Shown here: positions 32,081 through 42,300 of the stretch, in pieces | Numbering within the stretch: the first letter of the stretch is position 1 | How the letters are laid out: each line of letters begins with the position of its first letter | Assembly (NCBI RefSeq): GCF_025602895.1 | Contig: NW_026516257.1 | Coordinates: 223,501-287,500, forward strand | DNA length: 64,000 bases | Direction of reading: 5' to 3' | DNA from: Polychytrium aggregatum | Taxonomy: Eukaryota; Chytridiomycota; Chytridiomycetes; Polychytriales | The notes under the pieces: generated by a model | Told to the model about the DNA's origin: nothing | The model's input: only the letters and a program-made list of their open reading frames with translations | Database searches by the model: none | Program-made: the position numbers and the translations under genes

Positions 32081-35072
32081 ATGTCGACCAGAATGAACTG
32101 GGTCGTCCTCTTGCAGTGTGCCGTCTGGGTCGTCCTGCTCCTCCAGCTGGCCGTCCAAGCGGCTCCGACCACGCTCAATCGCACCGATGCGTCGGGAAGC
32201 TCGCTTTCCAGAGGCGTCATCCGCTTCGAGCGAGCCCAGCGCTCCCAGAACGCCTCCGTCTCCAATCAAATCGGCAGCCAGGCTTCGTGGATTCGCTCGA
32301 GATACCCGTCGGCCAAGAGCGGCTCCGGGGCCCTTGTCACCCGTGTACGTTTGTCAATCGTTTTCCTCACCCGTGCCTTACCCCGAGAGCGCAGCCGGAT
32401 CGATCACTGCCTGCTCTGGCTTGACTGGTGACGATTGAGCCTGGGCGGCAGTGATCAAGCCAGCTTGCGATCCGATGCCATCTGTCGTGGTCGCAGTCTG
32501 CCAAGTTGCGAAATCGGCCACCTGTTGCATCAGGCGGTGGAGAGTCTGCTTAGTGGTGTCCGGCCATCGACGGGCACACAAGCGAGCGTGGCTGTATACC
32601 TGCTATGACTTACTGAAACCCATGTGACACTTCCGGGTTGTTCTCCGACATGCCATGAAATGCTATGAAATGGCGCGATGCTGGTGCTATCAATCCTGCG
32701 AAACCAATCGCATGCCATCCTGCCACCAGTCTGTCGCCTCCAGCATCGTCGACGCCGGCGATATGTCTGTAAGTGCCCATCGATGACAGCGTTCCCACCA
32801 CTTCCTTGCGCTTTATACAGCTCGTTTCATCGGATGGCTTCCATTCGAATGTACATCTCATCCAATCGTGTGCAGCATACCGTTTTGGCAAGCCGATCCC
32901 ACGCCGACGCTTGCCGTTACAGGACAGCACGTCACCAGGACACATTTGTCTAATTCTTGCGCTCGCAACCCCCTCCCCTCCTCCCGCTTTCCCAGTACTT
33001 GGCCAACATCCAGCTCGGTACTCCCGGCCAGGGTTTCCTGGTTGTTCTGGACACCGGTTCCGCCAATCTGTGGGTGCTCAGTTCCCAGACTGGCAGAGCC
33101 GGACCAACCTTCGACCAGTCAAAGTCCAGCACTTTCTCGCTTCCCTCCGGTGGATCAGGCGTCTCGATCCAGTACGGCACGGGTTCGCTACAGGGGAACA
33201 TTGGAGAGGATACTTTCAGCACCAGCGGCATCACTATCACAAACCAGGACTTTGTCGTTGGAACTTCGGCAGACTCGGTGCTTCAGTCGCAAATGAACAC
33301 TGGAACGGCCTGGGACGGCATCTGGGGTCTGGGATTCCCGGCCTTGGCCTTTGCCTCGGGTGAGTTTGAGCTGCAACCTCAAGGCGATGTGGGGTATGCA
33401 GAGTAAAGCGGCGGTATGGCCCTGAGCCCGAACATTCTCGTGATGATCCTCGCTGGATCTTCCGAGGATTCTGTAAACGCATATGCGCTTGCAATGTTCA
33501 CAGCCAACACCCAGCGTCCCCTGCAGTAGTAGCTGCCACTTGCTCGATAGCGCACGTCGCGATACACCACGTCCTCGGTCATGGCCGATTCCCATGGCGT
33601 TGACCGATACATCATCTCGTTCCACCTGCCCTGTCCTGCGCCACATCCGTCCTCCTGCAGCTTCTGGTGTCCGTCCGGTTCCTCCTTACTCCAACATGAT
33701 CTCCCAGGGCGCTGTCCAGTCGTCGACCTTTGCCTTTTGGCTCGACACCACTGGCCCCACTGGCACTGGATCGGGAGAGTTTGTTCTCGGTGGCTGCAAC
33801 TCGGCCTATTATACTGGATCCGTCAACTGGTAAGGCCACCGTTGCTTGTTTCTGGATCATTCGCGTGTTTACCTTCTCCAACTCATCCACTCACTCATTT
33901 GTGTGGCTGACTGGACGGAATGCCTCCCTCCCCCTGCTTGGCTCGGCAGCGTCCCCGTGGTGCCCTCTTCCAACGGCTACGATCAGTGGCGTGTTGCACT
34001 TGGCGGCATCACCCTCGGAGGCCAGGCAGTCTCGACCGGATCCGCCAACGCCATCTTGGATACGGGCACGTCCTTGATTGGCCTGCCCACATCGATCGCG
34101 TCCTCAGTGTTCTCGATCTTGGGAGTCCATCCCGACTCGAGCGGCACTGTCTCTGTTTCCTGCAGCACCGTCTCTTCTCTGCCGACGATCCAGTTCCAGA
34201 TCGGCGGCACCTCCTATTCTCTTGCTGGTAAGCGATAAGCCCATCCTGCCCTGCATGTGCTTCGTCGGCTCCTGCTATCGTCGGCTCCGAGCCCTGCCCC
34301 CAAAGACCCAGCATTGTCAGAGTCGCTTGGATACGATGCATTCTGCAGCTTCGTCACTGCAACGTCCTCCGGGCTTGCAGACCGATGTTCGGATCGCCTC
34401 CACCCTGTATTATCTTGAACGCACTCATAACGACTCGACTCCATCCTCATTGCTCGTTCGAAAATACTGTCGCCAGGCGCCGACTATATCTACCGCGACC
34501 AAACGGGCAGCTACTGCTACATTGGCTTTGTTGATCTCGGCGGCTATCCTGACGTCATTCTCGGAGACACGTTCCTGCGCAAGTTTTACAGCATCTACGA
34601 CATGAGCCAGAACCAGGTCGGGCTCGCTGTCTCGGCTGGTGGCGCTGCTCCTGGTGGCTCCCTGTCCAACTCGGCTTGTGGATGCGGATCCCAGGGCACT
34701 GGTGCGGCTCCCGACCCCGCTGGCGGCATCTCGACCTCCTCAGCGGCTGCTTCCAGCTCTGGCGCCCAAGGCACAGCGCAATCCACCACCAGAGGTGCAG
34801 CATCCTCGACTGCAACTGCGGTCGCTGGACAGACCTCGGTTGGGGCGCCCGACTCGGCATCCCTGATTTCGTCCACCACGGGCGACGGCACCACCAGCAC
34901 CAACAACCCAGTCATCTACATTGGAGCCGGTGTCGGAGGTGTTGCTCTTCTTGTTGTCGTTGGGTTGGTGGTGCGCCAGCGCTCGGCCTCCAAGAACAAG
35001 GCCCAGGCCGTCAAAAAGCTCTCGATCGTGGGTGAATCCGACATTGGCAAGCTCTTGGCCTGTAAGGAGTGA
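32081..35072 (+). CDS. Pepsin-like aspartic protease with C-terminal membrane anchor; tail truncated by retrotransposon
   Basis: Exons 32081-32344, 32730-32768, 32996-33359, 33661-33829, 33950-34227 and 34477-35072; 569 residues in the present allele. The N-terminus has a strong signal peptide (VVLLQCAVWVVLLLQLAVQA), then a basic propeptide. The first lobe carries YLANIQLGTPGQ and the active-site VLDTGSANLW (Asp about 120), with the flap at IQYGTGSLQG. The second lobe carries AILDTGTSLIGLP (Asp about 316), and the fold ends at YPDVILGDTFLRKFYSIYD. A Ser/Thr/Gly-rich stalk and one TM helix (about 517-537, IYIGAGVGGVALLVVVGLVV) lead to a cytoplasmic tail. The last three residues (Cys-Lys-Glu) and the stop come from the LTR that begins at 35061. 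The original ~78-residue end lies at 47058-47299. Secretory or cell-surface proteolysis is expected from the family. Confidence 0.9.
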
Positions 35073-35479
35073 ACAAGCGCAAGGACGAAGACCAAGTGCT
35101 TGGTATGAGCTTTATTAGCTTTTAGCCCCGAACACCAAAGAACAAGTTTTGTTCGAACTGGTGTTCAACATAGGCTCAGACATGCAGGGCTATTTATAGA
35201 CCGGGAGAAGGTCGAGGGGCAAAAGTGGGCGAGAAGGGTGGAGCATCACAGAGAAGCGAGAAGGGGGTGCGAGAGTGGCTGGTGTGCAAGCGAGAGAGGC
35301 TTGGCACAGCCCGGGGACATGTGCCGAGCGGTGGGGGAGGCAGGAAACCAGTAGACGCGGGTGGCAACGGCGCGTGCTCATGCATGGGGGCAAACAAACA
35401 CGTGGGGACTCATGATTGGTGCGGAGGGCGAGAGCATGCGGGACAATCTCATTGGTCCGTTGTGATGCTGGTCATCACA
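35061..35479 (-). repeat. Element I 3' LTR (419 bp)
   Basis: Begins TGTAAGG and ends ATCACA on the plus strand (minus sense TGTGAT...CTTACA). It carries the TATAAATAG box and AGTTCGAACAAA segment on the minus strand. A purine-rich tract (AAGGAGGAGATAG on minus) lies directly outside it at 35480-35492. Confidence 0.93.
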
Positions 35480-37770
35480 CTATCTCCTCCTTAAACTACG
35501 GCGTGTTCCATCTTGAGTTCTCCTGGGGCCAGGCTTGTCTGGGTAGCGTCGGTGGTACTCCGCGGCCACCGTTGGGGCAAAGACAATGTCGGCGGGCTCC
35601 CAACTTCGATCGGTGACCGGGTAGCCTTTCCAATCGATGAGATAGTGCAGCTTTCCGCGCACGAACTTGGAGTCTAAGATCTCTTCGACCTCCCACTCCA
35701 AGTTCCCATCGATGACCACCGCAGGGGGCGGCGCTTGCACCCGACCCGGAAGCGAGTTCTTCTTGTAGGGCTCAAGAAGAGACACATGGAACACCGGGTG
35801 CACCTTTATGTCCTTTGGCAAGTCCAGGCGGAAAGCCAATGTCCCGACGGCCTCGAGGATGGTGAATGGTCCAATCCTCTGGTAATCCAGCTTCTTGCTT
35901 GGGCGAGTGGTGCTGATGTTACGAGTCAGCACCCAGACTTGATCGCCCGGACGCAAGTCGGGAGCCTGGGACCTCCGGAGATCTGAGAAGTGCTTGTAGT
36001 CAGACTTTGCCTTCTCAAGATTCTCCTTCAACAGTGCCAGGTTCCGCTGGAGATGTTCAACCCTCTCCGTGGCAGAGGGAACATCAGGGCCGCCAGCGAC
36101 AACGGGGACTTCGAACCTTGGGTGGAACCCATAGGTTGCCAAGAATGGCGAGGCATGTGTTGACGAGTTCTCGAGGTTATTGTAAGAGAACTCGGCCAAC
36201 GGCAGCAGCTCGGCCCAGTCATCTTGCTGATACGACGTGTAACAGCGCAGGTATTGGTTGATGACCTGGTTGACCCTCTCAGTCTGTCCATCGGTCTGGG
36301 GATGGAAGGCCGTGGACAGACTGGTTTGGATCCCGAGCTGCGTGCAGAGTGCCTTCCAGAACCGAGAGGTGAACTGACTTCCTCGGTCTGAAACCACTGT
36401 GTCGGGGAGGCCATGGAGACGAAAGACATTGTCGAGGAACAGTGACGCAGTCTCCTCCGCCGACGGCAGTGAACGCCAGGACATAAAGTGTGCCATCTTT
36501 GTGAGGCTGCATACCACCACAAAGATGCAGGTGTGACCCTTGGACTTTGGCAGATCAGTGATAAAGTCCATGGTCAGTGTCCCCCAGGGTCGATCGGCTG
36601 TCTGGAGTGGCAACAGGAACCCAAACGGCTTGTGTCGCGGAGCTTTCGAGCGTGCACAGGTGTCGCACGTCGAGACGTACTCTTTGACATCTTTCCGATA
36701 GGTTTGCCACCAAAACTGTCGCGATACCAGAGCCAGAGTCCGTCGGATGCCTGGATGACCCACAGCGACTGGGTCATGGCACGACTTGAGCGCCGGAACT
36801 CGGCACGACTCTGGGACCACAATCCTGTTCTGGAAGGTGAGGTACTGGCCATTCCAGACGAACTTCGGGTCACGACGGTATTTGTCTAGACCGGGATCCC
36901 GAGCCTGCTCTTCGGCTATGAGCTGCAGCAAATCCACAGGGTCACTGCGACTTGCAACCGAAGAGCGGGCGTCTCTGCTTCGGAGCACGCGTATCACCGC
37001 GGCAGGATCGAGAAGCAGAGGCGGATCCCTCGACACGGAGGCCGACGAAGGGATGTAGTCCGAGCGACGAGACAGGGCATCGGCCTTGCCGTTCCTCGCA
37101 CCAGGACGGTACTGGATGCGGATGTCGAACCGAGACAAGAACTGGGACCACCGTGCATGACGCTGGTTTAGGATGCGAGCCGTTGCCAGGTACTCCAAGT
37201 TCTTGTGATCGGTCAGAACGGCAACGGGATGCTGGGCGCCTTCGAGGTAGTGTCGCCACGCCTCGAAAGCCTCCTTGATCGCCAACAGCTCTTTCTCGTA
37301 TATGCTGTAGTTACGTTCAGCATTCGAGAGTGTCCGCGAATGGAACGAGCAAGGATGAAGGCGATCATCAGCACCCCGCTGGGAGAGCACGCATCCAAGC
37401 GCAAAGTCCGACGCATCTGACTCTACGACGAACGGCTTGGATGGGTCCGGATGCACCAGAACGGGCTCCGAAACGAAGGCATCCTTCAAGGATCTGAATG
37501 CTTTATCGGCTTCGCGGGACCACTGGAAGCCATGCGTCTTCCGGAAGAGCCGAGTCATGGGCCCCGCGATCTTTGCGTATCCATCGATGAAGCGTCGATA
37601 GAAGTTCGCAAACCCGACAAAGGATCGAAGATCCGAGATGTTGCGCGGTATGGGCCAATCCAAGATCGCAGAGAGCTTGGATCGCTCCATACCGATGCCC
37701 TCGGGCGAGACCATGAAACCAAGGAACGAGACCGAGGTTTTGGAGAACTCGCACTTCTCCAGCTTGCAAT
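35480..37770 (-). CDS. Element I pol, 3' part: end of reverse transcriptase, RNase H, integrase, chromodomain
   Basis: Open minus-strand frame that continues the pol begun at 43693. Visible are RNase H (FVVESDASDFALGCVLSQ), the integrase zinc finger (GHPGIRRTLALVSRQFWW and CDTCARSK) and integrase core (TMDFITDLPKS, SDRGSQFTSRFW). At the C-terminus is a chromodomain (LEWEVEEILDSKFV, YLIDWKGYPVTDRSWEP). The TAG stop at 35480-35482 touches the LTR, so the polypurine tract is coding. No internal stop or frameshift is visible. Confidence 0.88.
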
Positions 37771-37775
37771 ACAGC

Positions 37776-38160
37776 TGTGATGATCATGCACGTTGGGAAC
37801 ACGTGTGGACTGCTGCGCGTGATGCACCGTGAGTCATGTTTGTTTGTCTTGGCGTGTATTCCCTGATTGGCTGGCGCCGATGACTCTTACTTCGCCTCCG
37901 ACTGCGCTGTGCTTCGCCCCTCTCTCTAGCAGCTCCGCCTCCCTCGCACCCCCATCTCGTCCCTCGTTTGTCGCTCCACCCCTCTCGCCCACTTTCGCCC
38001 TTCGGTTTCCCTCTTGGCTATAAAGCCCCTCCTTTCTTGCACCCATTTTGTATCTGCAGTTCGAACAACACTTGTTGTTATCTGATAAGTCGTAATATAG
38101 CTTATCGTTGTTCGCCAAGCACCTGGTCGTCCAGTGTCGTTGCTTGTCGTGGTCCTCACA
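37776..38160 (+). repeat. Element II 5' LTR (385 bp)
   Basis: TGTGATGATCATG...GGTCCTCACA. The TATA box (TATAAA) is at 38019-38024, and AGTTCGAACAA at 38058-38068 lies where the transcript should begin. Confidence 0.93.
38058..38068 (+). promoter_or_regulatory. Candidate self-primer segment near the 5' end of the element II transcript
   Basis: AGTTCGAACAA, 39 bp after the TATA box, is the exact reverse complement of TTGTTCGAACT at 38163-38173, just downstream of the LTR. Element I has the same arrangement at the same TATA distance. Confidence 0.7.
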
Positions 38161-38162
38161 TA

Positions 38163-38173
38163 TTGTTCGAACT
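38163..38173 (+). promoter_or_regulatory. Candidate primer-binding site of element II
   Basis: TTGTTCGAACT, two bases after the LTR end (38160). It lacks the TGG expected when a tRNA 3'-CCA end primes. It pairs instead with 38058-38068 of the same RNA, as in the Tf1/sushi group of self-priming elements. Confidence 0.7.
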
Positions 38174-38280
38174 CCCTCTCTCTGTCTGACCACCTGCTTG
38201 GCTGAGGCTTCGTTGCTGCCCTCATCCTTCTATTCTCTGTTGTCTTCCCTGCATCCTCGCTCCCCACTTTCAAAGCCCAC

Positions 38281-39264
38281 ATGGACCAACTCCAGGCCCA
38301 AATCGTTGCCCTCCAGGAGGAACTGGTTCTCCTCCGGACCACACATTCTTCCGCCGCCCCACAGCTCCCGCACATGCCGACCCCGGACAAGTTCGACGGC
38401 ACCAGGTCAAAGTTCCGCCCCTTCGTCAACCAGTGCCGCCTGCTCATGATGCTCCAGGCATCCAGGTTCCCGTCCGAGCAAGTCAAGGTGGGTTACGTCT
38501 TGAGTTTGCTCACTGGTCCGGCCCTCCAGTGGGCGACTCCCTTGATCGAGTCGAACGATCAAATCCTGCACTCGTTCGACTCGTTCATGGAACGCTTTCG
38601 CCAAGCGTTTGACGATCCCGACCGCACCCACACTGCCGAGCTGCTCCTTTCCTCCATGGCACAGGGCAACCGCTCGTGCATGGATTATGCCTCAGAGTTC
38701 CTCCGCGTTGCCGCCGACCTTCCCTGGAACGACGAAGCCAAGATCTCCGCCTTCCGCCGTGGCCTGTCGAGGGAGATCAAGCAGCGCCTCTCCTTCATCG
38801 ACCCTCTCCCTCTCCGCTTGGTCCCGTTCGTCGAGCGTTGCCTCAAGATCGATGCACGCATCATCGAGCTCAACAACGAGCTCCGAAACACTGGCCCTGT
38901 TTCCTTCGGCACCCAGGCCTTCAACTCCCGCACCCCGTCCTTCCAGCCGCCCGCCCAGGAGCCTCCGGTTCTCTACTCCGAGCCGATGCAGATCGACGCC
39001 GCCGTCGTCAGCCGCCTGACCCCCGAGGAGAAGAACCGCCGCTTCCAGGAGCGCCTCTGCTTCCGCTGTGGCAAGCCCGGCCACGTCGCCAAGTCCTGCC
39101 CCCTCAAGTCCGGCTCCCGTGCTCCCGCCTCTGGTTCCCGCTTCCCCGGCTCCCGTCCTCAGGCTCCCGGCTCCCGTCCCCGTTCGAAGGTTGTCCGAAC
39201 CATCGTCTACGATGATGGTGAGGAGGAACACTTCGAGTCGGGAAACGACCAGGCCCAGATCTAA
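38281..39264 (+). CDS. Element II Gag (nucleocapsid/capsid)
   Basis: 327 residues. The N-terminal coiled coil (MDQLQAQIVALQEELVLL) precedes a retrotransposon capsid domain ([49 protein letters not shown]). A CCHC zinc knuckle follows (CFRCGKPGHVAKSC) and then a basic tail. The TAA stop lies inside a perfect 11-bp hairpin. The pol frame (-1 relative to gag) is already open here. Confidence 0.92.
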   Translation: MDQLQAQIVALQEELVLLRTTHSSAAPQLPHMPTPDKFDGTRSKFRPFVNQCRLLMMLQASRFPSEQVKVGYVLSLLTGPALQWATPLIESNDQILHSFDSFMERFRQAFDDPDRTHTAELLLSSMAQGNRSCMDYASEFLRVAADLPWNDEAKISAFRRGLSREIKQRLSFIDPLPLRLVPFVERCLKIDARIIELNNELRNTGPVSFGTQAFNSRTPSFQPPAQEPPVLYSEPMQIDAAVVSRLTPEEKNRRFQERLCFRCGKPGHVAKSCPLKSGSRAPASGSRFPGSRPQAPGSRPRSKVVRTIVYDDGEEEHFESGNDQAQI

Positions 39265-39282
39265 GTGGAGGCTTAGATCTGG
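39255..39282 (+). promoter_or_regulatory. Hairpin enclosing the gag stop codon of element II
   Basis: CCAGATCTAAG (39255-39265) pairs perfectly with CTTAGATCTGG (39272-39282) around a 6-nt loop. The UAA stop (39262-39264) is in the 5' arm. Likely a signal for gag-pol recoding. Confidence 0.7.
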
Positions 39283-39347
39283 AGCCGTCTCCCCTTCCTC
39301 CAGAAGCAAGCGTCGATGGTAAGGAGCATGAGGTAAGTGTCGAACGC

Positions 39348-42300
39348 ATGGCTATGTGTGGAATGATCAATGTAGTCGGTGGTGGATCGCACTCTGTCAA
39401 ACCCGCCTCTTCTAAGGGCACATCTGGCTCCCAGATGTCTTTGACAGAGCTCCCGATCTCCACACCACCTGCGAACTTGGTCATCTGCTCGAACCATGCT
39501 GCCGACACTGATCTCTGCTCCGAGCCTTCTTCGTGCGTCTCGTCGATTTCTTCGTCTTCTCCCGTTTTCTCCGCTTCTCTTGTTCTCCCTTCTGGTCGCT
39601 CCCTCTCTTGCCAACTTCTCGTCGATTCTGGTGCCTCCGGCAACTTCATCGACGAGAGCTTTGTTGACCGCTTCTCGGTCCCCCTCGTTTCCAAATCCAC
39701 TCCCCTCCCTGTCCAAGGTGTCGATGGCCAGCCACTTTCTTCCGGCCCCATCACTTTTGAGACGGAACCCCTCAAGATTGTTCTTGGGGACTACACTCAA
39801 CACCTTTCCTTTGATGTCATTAAGTCTCCCCACCAACCTGTTATCCTTGGCTATCCCTGGCTGCAGTCCATCGAACCCAGGTTCCACTGGGCTCGTGGAC
39901 TCCTTTGCCTTCCCCGTCCTGCAAACCACATCCTCAAGGTTGTGGATGCCTCTTCCCTCCCTTCCGTTTCTTCCGTTTCTCCTTCTCCCCTTCCTCTTGT
40001 TGGCGACACACCCAATGTTTTCCCTCGTGCCTCTACCGACACCACTGTGGTGCTCGCTTCTTCGCCTCGCACCGTTTGTACTCGCGAAGATGATCAGAAT
40101 AAAGTGATCGCTCAACGTTATTCTGATTGTGTTCCGAGTGAGGTGCCCTGTTCCTGTGCTGCTCGTCCTGGTCCCTCCGGTCTCGTCTCCGTCCGTCCTG
40201 GTCTCCCCGGTCCCGTTGCTCCCAGCCCCGCTCCTGTCCGTGTCCAAGCGATCAGGTACAAGTCGTTGGAGCAGTCCGTCCTCGACACACAGTCTAGCCC
40301 CGACCCCCTGACTGTGTTCCAAGTCCTCGTCCTTCCTGCCACCGATCCGGATCCGACGCCCCTCTCGACGTCGATCCCCGAGGAGTACAAGTCGTTTGGC
40401 TCAGTCTTCTCGAAGCAGGAAGCCGATTCGTTGCCCCCGCACCGGACGTACGACTGCCCGATCGACCTGGAGCCCGGCAAGACCCCCAAGTTCGGACCGC
40501 TCTACTCCCTGTCAGAGCCCGAACTCAAGGCCCTTCGTGAATACCTCGACGACAACCTCGTCAAAGGGTTCATCCGTCCTTCGTCCTCTCCCGCCGGTTC
40601 TCCGATCCTTTTCGTCAAGAAGAAGGACGGCTCTCTGCGTCTCTGCGTGGACTATCGCGCATTGAACACGATCACGGTCAAGAATCGTTACCCCTTACCG
40701 TTGATCAATGAGATGCTGGACCGAGTCCGGGACGCGAAGGTGTTCACGAAGCTGGACCTCCGCGGGGCCTACAACCTGCTGCGTATCCGCGCAGGCGACG
40801 AGTGGAAGACGGCCTTTCGCACTCGTTACGGCCAGTTCGAGTACTTGGTGATGCCCTTTGGACTCACCAATGCTCCGGCCACCTTCCAGCACTTCATCAA
40901 CGATGTCCTTCGTGATGAACTGGACAACTTTGCGATTGCCTACCTTGACGACATTTTGATTTACAGCGCTGACCCCACTCAGCATGCAAATCACGTCAAG
41001 CAGGTCCTGGCCAAGCTCCAGGCTGCAAAGTTGTACTGCAAGCTGGAGAAGTGCGAGTTCTCCAAGGACAAGGTCTCATTCCTCGGCTACGTCATCTCGC
41101 CCAAGGGTATCGAGATGGAACGAGCAAAGCTCTCCGCCATTGTCGACTGGCCCGTCCCCCGCAATGTCTCCGACCTTCGCTCCTTCATTGGGTTCTCGAA
41201 CTTTTACCGTCGCTTCATTGACGGATATGCCAAGATCGCCGGTCCGCTCACGCTCCTGTTCAAGAAGTCCCAGGTCTTCCGCTGGTCCCCCGACGCCCAC
41301 AAGGCTTTCCAGTCCCTCAAGGAAGCCTTCGTCTCCGAGCCCGTCCTTGCGCACCCCGACCCATCCAAGCCCTTTGTCGTGGAGTCTGATGCCTCAGACT
41401 TTGCGATCGGATGCGTCCTGTCCCAGCGCGGCTCCGATGGCCACCTGCACCCGTGCTCCTTCCACTCCCGCACGCTCATGGATGCTGAACGCAACTACAG
41501 CATCTATGAGAAGGAGCTCTTGGCCATCAAGGAGGCTTTCGAGGTCTGGCGACACTACCTCGAAGGTGCCCAACACCCAGTCCAAGTCCTTACCGACCAC
41601 AAGAACTTGGAATACCTGGCGTCGGCCCGCATCCTCAACCAGCGACACGCCCGGTGGTCGCAGTTCCTGTCTCGGTTCGACCTCCGGATCCAGTACCTCC
41701 CCGGTCCAAAGAACGGCAAGGCCGACGCTCTCTCCCGCCGCCCGGACTACGTCCCTCCGTCCGCACCTGTGTCCAAGGAGCCTCCCCCGTTGCTGCCACC
41801 TTCGTCGTTCGCCTGTGCCGTCCGTCGCTCCTCGGATGCAAGTTCCACTCGCCCTGTGGACTTGCTCAAGCTCATTGCCGAGGAGCAACCCAAGGACCCG
41901 TCCCTGGACCAGCTCCGCAACGATCCCAAGTATGTCCTGAAGGATGGTCTCCTCACCTTCATGGACAAGATCGTTGTGCCCGAGTCGTGTCGAGTCCCCG
42001 TCCTCAAGTCATGCCACGATCCTGTCGCTGTTGGACATCCTGGCATTCGGCGGACTCGGGCACTGATCTCGAGGCAGTTCTGGTGGCCCTCAATCCGCAA
42101 GGATGTCCAGGCTTATGTCTCGACGTGCGACACTTGTGCACGCTCGAAAGTCCCTCGACATAAGCCGTTTGGATACTTGCAGCCCCTCCCGACGGCATCG
42201 CGACCCTGGTCTCTGGTGACGATGGACTTTATCACCGACCTCCCCGAGTCCAACGGCAAGACTTGCATCTTTGTCGTCGTCGATAGCCTGACCAAGATGG

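Noticed and set aside
31277-32269. 330-codon minus-strand frame over the divergent promoter and protease exon 1
   Set aside because: Antisense shadow in GC-rich DNA; it overlaps the signal peptide of the protease and PIG-V exon 1 in other frames and has no motif.
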